From positions 868,001-932,000 of the forward strand of contig NC_013720.1 in assembly GCF_000025185.1 (NCBI RefSeq): a stretch of DNA of 64,000 bases, written 5' to 3'. This DNA comes from Pirellula staleyi DSM 6068 (lineage in GTDB: Bacteria; Planctomycetota; Planctomycetia; Pirellulales; Pirellulaceae). Positions 8,076 to 16,709 of this stretch are shown here, in pieces; position 1 is the stretch's first letter; each line of letters starts with the position of its first letter. Position numbers and translations under genes: made by a program. Under the pieces are notes generated by a model. That model did no database searches. It was not told where the DNA came from and saw nothing but the letters and a program-made list of their open reading frames with translations.

Positions 8076-8969
8076 CTAGGTGCTCGCCAGCACCTCGTGC
8101 AGCCGAAAGTGGAACTTGCCAAGTTTCCCCCCATAGTTGCCAGCGGTGATGGCCAAAATCGGATGCTCGGCTGCTGCCAGCATGCCGACGCGCATCGCCT
8201 CGGCGACCGCCGCTTGGGTGGTGCCGTCGATCACCACTTCGAGCGCCGTGGTGCAGTCGGGATGAAGCTGCGACTCGACGCGCCCCTTCAAGGTGGGACA
8301 TAAGAGCTCATTAGTGCTCGCGCGGAGGGTCTTATATTGAGATCCCACCTTGCTACCACTGCGCGCCACACCCCCTGGAAATGGTGTGATTACTCCTGGG
8401 ACTTTGGAGATCGCTTCGACAGCCGCTCTTGATGCATTTAAGACCGTATTGAGATGGGTAGCTTGAAGAATGAAATTACCACCGGCCACACCGCGCTCGA
8501 CACCCACCGACTCTTCAATGAGAAACTCGCCTTCCATCACCGGAATGCGCCAGTAGCGTCGACCGGCGATTTGCTTACTCTTTTGAAACCCATCACCGAA
8601 AAAACGGAGGTGTTTCCCGAGTGGAAGCGATGTTTCGGTCCCCGAGAGCCCACTAAAGACAGCGGTGCTGGGGCAGGTCATTAAACATTGTCCCGCGCGA
8701 TTGGTAACCGCTTTACCAAGCGCATCGGAAGAGAATCCAAATAATAAGATATTGGCTCCCACACGTCCGTCGGGCGTTTGGGAGGAATCTAAATAGTTTT
8801 CAACTCCCGCTTCGGCATCACAAGCAATCACACTGGTGGCATACCCTGTAAAAGCTTGAATGGCAGCTGCAAGCCAATGCGCATCGTGCGCGGTGATGAT
8901 CACACGGGTGTAGCGCATGCCAAAAGCTTCGGCAAACGTATCATCGATCGTCACGCTACCCAGTTTCAC
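8076..8969 (-). CDS. fhcD: Formylmethanofuran:tetrahydromethanopterin formyltransferase
   Basis: A 297-residue enzyme that moves a formyl group between (formyl)methanofuran and tetrahydromethanopterin in C1 metabolism. Family marks include the N-terminal VTIDDTFAEAFGMRYTRVIITA and the C-terminal AITAGNYGGKLGKFHFRLHE; length matches the Ftr family. The GTG at 8969 was chosen because GGAAGGAA lies about ten bases upstream and because Ftr proteins begin a few residues before the DTFAEAF motif; the frame extends 18 residues further without support. No other pathway gene is in the window. In planctomycetes these genes are associated with formaldehyde oxidation or detoxification (family knowledge). 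Confidence 0.92.
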   Translation of the reverse strand: MKLGSVTIDDTFAEAFGMRYTRVIITAHDAHWLAAAIQAFTGYATSVIACDAEAGVENYLDSSQTPDGRVGANILLFGFSSDALGKAVTNRAGQCLMTCPSTAVFSGLSGTETSLPLGKHLRFFGDGFQKSKQIAGRRYWRIPVMEGEFLIEESVGVERGVAGGNFILQATHLNTVLNASRAAVEAISKVPGVITPFPGGVARSGSKVGSQYKTLRASTNELLCPTLKGRVESQLHPDCTTALEVVIDGTTQAAVAEAMRVGMLAAAEHPILAITAGNYGGKLGKFHFRLHEVLAST

Positions 8970-9605
8970 GTTCGCTAGTTCCTTCCGGTGGTCGTCACGG
9001 CTCAATCGCGCCGGTCGCAGCACTTTCCTACGACGGCGGAGCGAGAAATTTGAATCTCGGCGGCACCATCGTGGGTAATGTGCTCGGGCAATCTCTCGCA
9101 GGCTCGCCAGTCACAAGTTTGCCAGTATAGAAGTTCGCGCGGGAAGATGCTGCGGGAAGTCGCGGCGGTCGCTTGCAAATCGGGTGGTCTACGCAAGTTT
9201 TGCGGAGGCCGGATGTAACAGTCCTCCCCGGTGCCGACCAATGGTCTCTGTTCAGCGAGTGGTTCCGGTAGACGAAGTGGAGCAAGTCGTAACGGCGACT
9301 CAGGTTCCATTACGCTCTAGCTAGGGAGTGCCAGTTACACACCTACCTACCCCTCGAGAGCTGGAGATAGTCGAGAAAAACTTCGTTTCGCAACTACCAC
9401 TGTCTTCGCAGCTTACGCACGCGACACCGTTTTTCTCTTGAACTTTGCAATTGCATCGACTAGCGAGATACTCGATAATTATTGGCTGGGGAGCTTTCGG
9501 ATGATTCGCCCCCTGTATGTTTCGACCGCAGCTGCTCCCGATGGAGCGCCGACTGATTCGTCCAACCGCCTCAGCGACCGATACCCACCTACCACGAGGC
9601 CAGCG
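8970..9605. other. Divergent spacer, no supported gene
   Basis: About 640 bases separate the formyltransferase gene from the divergent J-domain-like gene. Short frames exist on both strands but have no ribosome-binding site or protein character. Promoters for both neighbours must lie here; I could not identify a convincing one. A longer in-frame start for the right-hand gene at 9438 is possible but its extra residues look non-coding. Confidence 0.4.
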
Positions 9606-11462
9606 ATGTCGGAAGAGTTTGATCCGTATCGCAAATGGCTGGGGATACCGGCCAAAGATCAGCCGGCCAATCACTATCGCCTGCTGGGGATTCCTCATTT
9701 TGAGGACGATCCCGACGTCATCGACAACGCCGCGACACGGCAGATCGCGCACGTTCGTACGTTTCAGTCGGGTAAGCATGCCGCGCAGTCGCAAAAAATC
9801 CTCACCGAGCTGACCCAAGCACGCCTCTGCTTACTTCAGCCGGAGAAAAAATCGGCATACGACGCCAACCTGCGCGCGGAACTCGCCGCTGCTGGTCGGC
9901 TCTCGGGCGAGATTCCTCCCCCCGCAACCGTTCCACCCATGGCAGTGCCACCGGTCGCGGTGCCACCGATTGCTGGGCCGGTACTCAAACCGAGCGATGC
10001 CGCTCCACCACCGCCACGCGTCAGCTCCAAGCCTGCTGTTCCGCCGGTCGTCACCACTCCGATCGTCACTAGCCCGGTCGTGAGCACACCTGCTCCCCCT
10101 GTCACCGCCACATCGGTGCCTGCCGCAACAGCTCCTGGCGCGAGTGGCATTGGTCGCCGACGCGGAACTCCTCCGGTCATCATTCCGCCACCATTCGATT
10201 TACCACCGGCACCGCCAGTTGCCGCAGTAGGGTCACCCCCTGCAGCGCCAGTGATCGCTGCGATGGTAGCTCCGAGCAGCAAGAGCGAACCTGTTCGCAA
10301 ACCGGCAGTGCGCTGGCGCACCGATGGCGAAGGTCCGCACGATGCCGAGGTCGCTCCGGTGCCGATTCCGATGCAGGCTGTCGCAGCACCTCCGATCGCT
10401 GCTGTCGATAAACCCCAAGAGACAGCCCCACGCCCCGCAACATCAGCCTCCTTCCCCTGGCCGCTGATGATCGCCGCTGGCGCAGGTGTCGTCGTGCTGA
10501 TGTTCCTCGGCCTCATCGTGCTGGTGGTTGTAGGCAGCGCGCTGACAAAGGGACCGAATGTCGCCAGTTCGAGTGATGCGCCAGCCGCTGGGGCGAGCAC
10601 CACGCTTGCTAGTAGTTCAGCACCCAGCAGCAGCCCGAGCACGATGAACGCTTCGAACGAGCGTCGACCCGAGCGCCGTCCTCCCACGCGACCTGCCAAT
10701 GCGGGTGACGACACGCCGACTCCATTTCCGATCGGTTCGGGAGTCCCTGCGGAAGAATCACCGGCGACGGAAACGAGTGCTGCACCAAGCCCCTTGCCCG
10801 AGCTTCCGCGAGGGGATGACTCGATGCGATTCGCGACTCCCGAAGAGCGGATTCGAAGTGAACTGTTCCAAGCGCGGAGCGCGATTGGAAATCGAGACAA
10901 CGATCATTTTCGCAGGCACATGGCCGAGGCCAATCAGCTGATCGATCGTCATCCATCACCTCCGGAAGAGCTGGTGAAAGAGGCCGCGCATCTGCGCGAT
11001 GCCAAGAACAAACTCGATACGTTTTGGACAGCGGTCCGCGAGTCGGCTGCCAAACTTCCCGATGGCACGATGCTCAGAATTCGTGGCGAGCGGATCGAGT
11101 TCTTGCGCCGCGAGGGATCGATTCTGTTTCTGAAAACGCAGGACGGGAGTCAGCTGGAGCGCGAAGTTCGCGAGCTTGATCCAGCCACTGCGATCGCCAT
11201 CGCATTCGGTGGCAAGAAACCCGAAACGGCCGAAATTCGGGCACTTTCCGCCCTCTTTTTGCTCTTCGATGCCAAGGCAATTGCCGACAGCCGAGCGACC
11301 CACATTGCCCGGCAGCTTTTCGTGTCTGCCTTTCGTTTGGGACTTCGAGATGCGACGGCTGAAGCAGAACTCGCCACGCAAGGCTTTCGCTTCGATCCCG
11401 AAAATCTTCCCCCACCTTCACCTGATTTCGATGACGTGGACGAACAAGCGGTCGTGAACTAA
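9606..11462 (+). CDS. J-domain-like, Pro-rich single-pass membrane protein (planctomycete type)
   Basis: A 618-residue protein. Residues 5-95 form a J-domain-like module (HYRLLGIPHFEDDPDVIDNA ... ILTELTQARLCLLQPEKKSAYD) without the HPD tripeptide. Residues 100-280 are a low-complexity Pro/Ala/Val linker, followed by one transmembrane helix (about 285-313) and a second Ser/Pro-rich linker. The C-terminal domain (about 415-600) has a helical segment and then LRIRGERIEFLRREGSIL, which resembles the short beta module planctomycetes attach to such proteins (possibly SHD1-like). ACGAGG six bases before ATG 9606 supports the start. Function unknown; an Hsp70 link is doubtful because HPD is missing. 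Confidence 0.7.
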   Translation: MSEEFDPYRKWLGIPAKDQPANHYRLLGIPHFEDDPDVIDNAATRQIAHVRTFQSGKHAAQSQKILTELTQARLCLLQPEKKSAYDANLRAELAAAGRLSGEIPPPATVPPMAVPPVAVPPIAGPVLKPSDAAPPPPRVSSKPAVPPVVTTPIVTSPVVSTPAPPVTATSVPAATAPGASGIGRRRGTPPVIIPPPFDLPPAPPVAAVGSPPAAPVIAAMVAPSSKSEPVRKPAVRWRTDGEGPHDAEVAPVPIPMQAVAAPPIAAVDKPQETAPRPATSASFPWPLMIAAGAGVVVLMFLGLIVLVVVGSALTKGPNVASSSDAPAAGASTTLASSSAPSSSPSTMNASNERRPERRPPTRPANAGDDTPTPFPIGSGVPAEESPATETSAAPSPLPELPRGDDSMRFATPEERIRSELFQARSAIGNRDNDHFRRHMAEANQLIDRHPSPPEELVKEAAHLRDAKNKLDTFWTAVRESAAKLPDGTMLRIRGERIEFLRREGSILFLKTQDGSQLEREVRELDPATAIAIAFGGKKPETAEIRALSALFLLFDAKAIADSRATHIARQLFVSAFRLGLRDATAEAELATQGFRFDPENLPPPSPDFDDVDEQAVVN

Positions 11463-11511
11463 CAGATGCATACAGAGCATCTTCACTATGCGCACATGCA
11501 CGAGCGATTCT

Positions 11512-12735
11512 TCACGAGCGCGCGAGAAGTTCTGCGAGTTGCCTCGCGATTGCTCGAGGATCATTCGACTGGTCGAGCGCGGCGAGTATCTGCCGGAACG
11601 CTTGCTCGAGCTCGCGCGAGAACAACAGCGGACTTCCCTGAGCAAGTGGCGTTGGCACCAGTTGCTTCTCGAGGAGAGCGAGCAGTTCACGAATGCCTGC
11701 ACCTGTCAGCGCGCTCGCGGAGAGCGAAGGGGCGCGTGCAATCGTGGTGTTGATCGCTGCCAACTGCTCGAAGCTGCACTGAGGAGGCAGGTCCGATTTG
11801 TTTCCCACCACGATCAGCGCGGCGGTAAGACGTGGTAGGACCTGCGCGAGAAACGCCTGGTCGTCGGCGGTGAGGGGCGCACTTTGATCGAACACCAGTA
11901 GCGCGAGATCGCACGTCGCGATGCTGGCGAGCGTCCGCTCGATCCCTTCGCGCTCGATCGGCTCCGAAGTCTCGCGCACACCTGCGGTGTCGGAGATTTC
12001 CACTGCATAACCACCCAGCGCAGTGGTCACTTGCACCACGTCGCGCGTCGTCCCTGGCTGATCAAAAACCATCGCCCGCGCATAACCGACAAGCTGATTC
12101 AGAAGCGCGCTCTTACCAGCGTTCGGCCGCCCAACGATCGTCACACGATAGGGCTCGGTTAAATGAATCGCTTGGCGCGCGGTGGTCAGCAGGTCCTTGA
12201 TCTGTCGCCGAGCGCCGGCCACATCACCGCGCTCGAGCGAATCGATCATGTAGCGCACAGCGCTACTGAGAGCCCCGCGTGTTTGATCGAGCAAGTGCGC
12301 GGCGGCGAGCGAGGTCTTGGCGCGCGTGAGACGCTCCATCGCTTGTAACTTCAGGGCATCGCACGTGCTGCGGGCGACATACAGGGCAGGATCGACCAGC
12401 ACGCAACCTTCGCGCGCGAGGGACTGCGTGATCCGCGCGACAGCCGACCGGCCGCCGTGGCACGAAATCTCGGCAGCATCGGGGGCCACCAGCGCGACCA
12501 CCAGTTCCTCTTCAGCCTCTCCGTCGAGATCAGACTGCCAGTGTCCCACGAGCACACTTCCAACACGTTCTTTCAGGGGGAGTGTTTGCTGTTTCGTTCC
12601 GAGAGGCCGAAAAGTTCGGGCGAGTGTCGCGAGGGCTGCTTCTCCCCAAATCGCGATCACGGCTATGGCAGCTGCCCCCGCTGGCGAGAGAACGGCAAAC
12701 AGCGGCGCTGAAATATTCGGGGAGGGGGTTGCCAT
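11512..12735 (-). CDS. Divergent MnmE/TrmE-type GTPase
   Basis: A 407-residue protein. The N-terminal part (PLFAVLSPAGAAAIAVIAIWG) resembles the folate-binding domain of MnmE, followed by a helical segment and an inserted G domain: G1 GRPNAGKS (about residue 203), G2 GTTRD, G3 DTAG, G4 NKSD. MnmE with MnmG modifies U34 of several tRNAs. This protein is about 50 residues shorter than usual and ends IARQLAELLARS, lacking the C-terminal CxGK motif whose cysteine MnmE needs. It is therefore either a paralogue with another role or a reduced form. It is convergent with the J-domain-like gene and divergent from photolyase. Confidence 0.75.
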   Translation of the reverse strand: MATPSPNISAPLFAVLSPAGAAAIAVIAIWGEAALATLARTFRPLGTKQQTLPLKERVGSVLVGHWQSDLDGEAEEELVVALVAPDAAEISCHGGRSAVARITQSLAREGCVLVDPALYVARSTCDALKLQAMERLTRAKTSLAAAHLLDQTRGALSSAVRYMIDSLERGDVAGARRQIKDLLTTARQAIHLTEPYRVTIVGRPNAGKSALLNQLVGYARAMVFDQPGTTRDVVQVTTALGGYAVEISDTAGVRETSEPIEREGIERTLASIATCDLALLVFDQSAPLTADDQAFLAQVLPRLTAALIVVGNKSDLPPQCSFEQLAAINTTIARAPSLSASALTGAGIRELLALLEKQLVPTPLAQGSPLLFSRELEQAFRQILAALDQSNDPRAIARQLAELLARS

Positions 12736-12846
12736 GGGGCAATAATTCGAGGTTATGGATGGTTCAGCGGCGCGGCCGGCGCCCGAGTGAATCGTTGCGA
12801 CTCTCCACCCATGCGTTCACGCAGTATCACGACTTAACTTAGCATC

Positions 12847-14355
12847 ATGGCAAGTGTACCCGACCTAAGGATTCGCGTCCTCCGCGACCTGCCGGTTCGA
12901 GCCGATGGCGAATTTGTGCTGTACTGGATGATCGCGTTTCGCAGGCGGCGCTCGAACTTCAGTTTACAGCGAGCGGTGGAGTGGGCTCGGGAACTGCGCA
13001 AGCCTTTGGTGATTCTCGAAGCTGTTCGAACGCGCTACGAATGGGCCAGCGACCGACTTCATCGCTTCATCATCGAGGGGATGCAAGACAACGCGCACGA
13101 TCTCGGTGAGCTACGGCAGTCGGGCGTGGTCTATCATCCCTACGTCGAGCCGACGCATGGTGCCGGCGCGGGACTTCTTGAAGCGTTAGCTAAGCGAGCG
13201 GCTGTCGTCATCACCGACGACTTCCCCTGCTTCTTCCTGCCGCAGATGACGAAAGTCGCGGCGCGGAAGGTGCCGGTGCGGATGGAAACGATCGATGGAA
13301 ACGGCATTCTGCCGATGCGAGCCGCCGACAAAACTTTCACGATGGCGTTTCACTTTCGTCGCTGGCTGCAGAAAAATCTCAAGCCTCATTTGGCCGAAGA
13401 GGCGTTTCCCGAGGAAGATCCTCTCGCCAGAGTGAAACTTCCGGCGCTCAAAAAACTACCGGCCGAGATCACCGAGCGCTGGCCGGCGGCCGATTTCAAA
13501 CAGCTGCTCGGGGCACGTGGTCTCGCGCAGTTGCCGATCGATCACAGTGTGACGCCGACGAGTGAAGTGGGTGGAGCGGCGAGCGCTGCGCGGGTGCTCG
13601 AGCGTTTTCTCGACAGTCGCCTGAGCCGCTATGGCGAGCGGAACGAGCCCGATGCCAACGCCGCGAGTGGCCTCTCCCCTTGGCTTCACTTTGGGCATGT
13701 GAGTGTGCACGACATTGCTCGTCGGGCACTGGCGCGCGAAAGCTGGTCGCACGCTAAATTGTCGGCGAAGACCGATGGAAAAGCGGGAGCCTGGTGGGGT
13801 GTTTCAGCAGCATGTGAAGGCTTTCTCGACGAACTGATCACCTGGCGCGAGATCGGTTTTAATTTCTGCTCGAGGAACGACAACTTCGATCAGGACGAAT
13901 CGCTCCCCACTTGGGTCCAGAAGACACTCGACAAGCATGCCGTCGATCCGCGCCCGAATCTCTACACCCTCGATCAGTTCGAGTCGAGTACGACCCACGA
14001 TCTGCTGTGGAATGCCGCACAGCGTCAGTTGGTGCGCGAAGGCCGCATTCACAACTACATGCGGATGCTGTGGGGGAAAAAAATTCTCGAGTGGAGCACT
14101 TCACCGCGCGAAGCGCTCCGGATCATGATCCAGCTAAACAACAAATACGCGCTCGACGGCCGCAATCCCAATTCGTACAGCGGGATTTTTTGGATCCTCG
14201 GTCGCTACGATCGCCCCTGGTCGCCCGAGCGACCCATTTTTGGCAACATTCGCTACATGTCGAGCGACAATACCGCCCGCAAGCTGCGCGTGAAGAACTA
14301 TCTGAAGCAGTTCGGGAGCGATCTCCCCGCTGCGAGTCAAAAACAGATGTTCTAG
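12847..14355 (+). CDS. phr: Class II CPD photolyase
   Basis: A 502-residue FAD enzyme that splits UV-induced cyclobutane pyrimidine dimers with light energy. The N-terminal alpha/beta antenna domain holds LYWMIAFRRRRSNFSLQRAV; the C-terminal helical FAD domain holds the strongly conserved class II stretch YMRMLWGKKILEWSTSP, then IQLNNKYALDGRNPNSYSG and IFGNIRYMSSDNTARK. Length is normal. The ATG is the first in the frame but no clear ribosome-binding site precedes it. The small gene at 14366 follows after 10 bases and may be co-transcribed. Confidence 0.95.
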   Translation: MASVPDLRIRVLRDLPVRADGEFVLYWMIAFRRRRSNFSLQRAVEWARELRKPLVILEAVRTRYEWASDRLHRFIIEGMQDNAHDLGELRQSGVVYHPYVEPTHGAGAGLLEALAKRAAVVITDDFPCFFLPQMTKVAARKVPVRMETIDGNGILPMRAADKTFTMAFHFRRWLQKNLKPHLAEEAFPEEDPLARVKLPALKKLPAEITERWPAADFKQLLGARGLAQLPIDHSVTPTSEVGGAASAARVLERFLDSRLSRYGERNEPDANAASGLSPWLHFGHVSVHDIARRALARESWSHAKLSAKTDGKAGAWWGVSAACEGFLDELITWREIGFNFCSRNDNFDQDESLPTWVQKTLDKHAVDPRPNLYTLDQFESSTTHDLLWNAAQRQLVREGRIHNYMRMLWGKKILEWSTSPREALRIMIQLNNKYALDGRNPNSYSGIFWILGRYDRPWSPERPIFGNIRYMSSDNTARKLRVKNYLKQFGSDLPAASQKQMF

Positions 14356-14365
14356 TGCGTGGCGC

Positions 14366-14833
14366 ATGGACGAGTCATCCCCGCCAATTGCGGCTCTCAG
14401 CAAAACTTTTGCCATGCCTGAAACCAGTGACTCTGCGGCCAACGAGCAACCAGCGCCGATGTTCTATCCGCAGCGCATCGTCCTGATTCAGATCGAGCCC
14501 CCGCATCCACCGCGCGGAACTCCGCTATCGAAAGCAGTCGGCAAAACAGGGATGATCGCGCCGGTCGAATCGCTCGTGAAACTACTCGGCAAGCATTGTC
14601 GACTCAGCGACTATCAGTGGCTCGTCGCAACCAACGAACCGACGCAAGCGATCCATCAAGAGTTGGTGCACGCCGGACTCGATAACGTGCTGGTGATGGC
14701 CATGCAGATCGAGATTCAGTGGCGCTGCAGCTGCCTCGATCAATCGCCGATGGATCAGCGGATGTTTGGCGGAGTTGCCCATTTCTTTGAAGAGCTTCGT
14801 GGGGATGATTCGGTCGACAGCAGCGCGCTTTAA
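14366..14833 (+). CDS. Conserved-looking small protein, unknown function
   Basis: A 155-residue soluble protein starting 10 bases after the photolyase stop, which suggests an operon. The core from about residue 33 (YPQRIVLIQIEPPHPPRGTP) alternates strands and helices; there are two adjacent cysteines in RCSCLD near residue 115. No signal peptide or membrane helix. The start could also be the ATG at 14414. I do not recognise the family and see no evidence for a role in DNA repair beyond position. Confidence 0.6.
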   Translation: MDESSPPIAALSKTFAMPETSDSAANEQPAPMFYPQRIVLIQIEPPHPPRGTPLSKAVGKTGMIAPVESLVKLLGKHCRLSDYQWLVATNEPTQAIHQELVHAGLDNVLVMAMQIEIQWRCSCLDQSPMDQRMFGGVAHFFEELRGDDSVDSSAL

Positions 14834-14849
14834 CTACGGGTCGCTTGCG

Positions 14850-15833
14850 CTACAGCTTTTCGACCACGGGCGCGGGTCCCAGTTGTGCGCCGACTTTCAG
14901 CCCATAGCCGTTGAGAAACTCGGCCGCAGAGAGGACCCGTTTACCGGCAGGCTGGAGCGACGTGACCACCAGCAGTCCATCGGCTGTCATCACCGTGAGC
15001 TTGCCGTGAGCGACGTCGACCACCGTTCCGGGCGGAGCGGCGCTTGCTGTCTCGGCCGGTTCGGCTGTCGCACGATCGATGATCAGCCGCAGCGGCTGTT
15101 GCCCCTCGCGTAGCCAGTGGGTGTAGCTGCCGGGCCACGGTTTGAAGGCCCGCACCTGACGCGCGAGGAGCACAGCGCTCCTCCGATAGTCGAGTTCGCC
15201 ATCGCCCCGCGCAAAGCGCGGCGCTTTGGTCACGAGCGTAGCATCTTGCGGCGTTCCGATCGGCGAAGTGCCATCCCATTGCTCGAGCAGGTCGATCGCT
15301 TCGAGCACCGCAGCGACTCCCATCGTCGAGAGTCGCAGTTCGAGCTCGGGCATCGTCTCTTCGGGGCCAATCGGCGTTTCGCGGACAGCCAAAATCGGTC
15401 CCCCATCGAGCCTCGGTGTCATGTGAATCACACTCACACCGGTGGTTGCGTCGCCAGCGAGAATCGACCAATGAACCGGCGCACTGCCGCGATATTTCGG
15501 CAAGAGCGAGCCGTGCAGATTAATTCCACCCAGCCGCGCTGCGGCAAGCGCTGCAGGCTTCAGGATCTGGCCATAGTCGCAGACAATCAACAGATCGGCG
15601 GCCAGCGACGTCAGTAGCGCCACCGATTCGGGCGTGTTGATGCTCTCGGGAGCATGCACCGCGATTTGTCGCGCCACAGCAACATCGCGCATCGGGTTGA
15701 GCGATTGTTTTTCACGCCCCTTCGGCGTGGGCGTTGGCCGGGTGACGAGCGCCACCACTTCGTGACCACTCTCGAGCAGCGCTTCAAACGTGGGGACAGC
15801 AAACGGTCCCGTCCCCATCATGACCAGTCGCAT
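14850..15833 (-). CDS. fmt: Methionyl-tRNA formyltransferase
   Basis: A 327-residue enzyme that formylates Met-tRNAfMet using 10-formyl-tetrahydrofolate. The N-terminal Rossmann domain begins MRLVMMGTGPFAVPTFEALL; the catalytic region has INLHGSLLPKYRGSAP and GVSVIHMTPRLDGGPIL, the usual Fmt signature, and a C-terminal OB-like domain follows (from about residue 210, FKPWPGSYTHW). It lies 66 bases downstream of def on the same strand, the classical def-fmt pair. Confidence 0.95.
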   Translation of the reverse strand: MRLVMMGTGPFAVPTFEALLESGHEVVALVTRPTPTPKGREKQSLNPMRDVAVARQIAVHAPESINTPESVALLTSLAADLLIVCDYGQILKPAALAAARLGGINLHGSLLPKYRGSAPVHWSILAGDATTGVSVIHMTPRLDGGPILAVRETPIGPEETMPELELRLSTMGVAAVLEAIDLLEQWDGTSPIGTPQDATLVTKAPRFARGDGELDYRRSAVLLARQVRAFKPWPGSYTHWLREGQQPLRLIIDRATAEPAETASAAPPGTVVDVAHGKLTVMTADGLLVVTSLQPAGKRVLSAAEFLNGYGLKVGAQLGPAPVVEKL

Positions 15834-15899
15834 CGTGTAGGCTCGCGCGGTTTTCGTAACTCTCGAACTTGTTTTGTCGCGATTCTGCGGAGCCAGGTT

Positions 15900-16478
15900 T
15901 TAGCAGTAGCGCTCGTGCCACTTCTTCCACTGCTCGGCGATCGCTTCATCGCTCGGCATCTCGCCGGTGCCACGCTTGCTCTGAAACTCGTCTTCGAACT
16001 CTTGCAGTTCCCCCCCGAGTTCCACCCGGCTGCTTTCACTCATCCGATCGGGAAACATCACGCCATCGAGATGATCGTTCTCGTGCTGAATGCAGCGGGC
16101 CAAAAGTCCACCCACCTCGGCCGAGATCTCTTGCCCCTGCAGGTTGTAGGCGTTCACTTGCACCGTCTTGGGGCGAACGACTTGGCCGTAGACCCCGGGA
16201 AGACTCAAGCACCCTTCTTCCGCTTCAGCCGAACCTTTGGGGTGACTGAGGACGGGGTTAATGAAGACGAGCTCTTCCCCCTTCCCCTTCTCGGCGGTGA
16301 GATTGATGACAAACAGCCGGAGCGGAAGGTCGACTTGATTGGCGGCGAGTCCGATCCCCTTCGCTTCGTACATCAGGTCGAACATCTGGGCGACCATGGC
16401 TCGCAGTTCGGCATCCACGCGCTTGATCGGCTTGGCCACTTTGCGAAGCGTGGGATGTGGGTAAGTGATGATCTGCAA
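15900..16478 (-). CDS. def: Peptide deformylase
   Basis: A 192-residue metalloenzyme that removes the formyl group from nascent proteins. All three motifs are present: GIGLAANQV, EGCLSLPG (metal-binding Cys) and QHENDHLDG (two metal-binding His and the catalytic Glu). The start is taken as the TTG at 16478, because AGAGGAAGG lies about seven bases upstream and the protein then begins LQIITYPHPTLRKVAKPI, the normal deformylase N-terminus; the longer frame to 16610 adds 44 residues with no family character. It heads the def-fmt operon. Confidence 0.95.
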   Translation of the reverse strand: MQIITYPHPTLRKVAKPIKRVDAELRAMVAQMFDLMYEAKGIGLAANQVDLPLRLFVINLTAEKGKGEELVFINPVLSHPKGSAEAEEGCLSLPGVYGQVVRPKTVQVNAYNLQGQEISAEVGGLLARCIQHENDHLDGVMFPDRMSESSRVELGGELQEFEDEFQSKRGTGEMPSDEAIAEQWKKWHERYC

Positions 16479-16709
16479 GCGAGTACCTTCCTCTCGAATA
16501 AAGCGGCAAACTAGCGACCGATCACGCGCGCCGCTGCCGATTTTCGAATTATAGAAGCTCCCCCGCAATTCGCGAAGGGGCACGCGCCTGGCGACTGTTG
16601 CCATCGGCACCCTCGGCTGTTCATACTAGGAACGCCTTCTCCCCTTAAGTTCCACCAGCTCCCACGCAAGCCGCTGGCTCACCACCGCAGCACTGGACCT
16701 CTCCGCATC

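Noticed and set aside
9836-10900. A 354-codon frame antisense to the J-domain-like gene
   Set aside because: It mirrors the Pro/Ala-rich linker as Gly/Thr/Ser-rich sequence and has no independent support.
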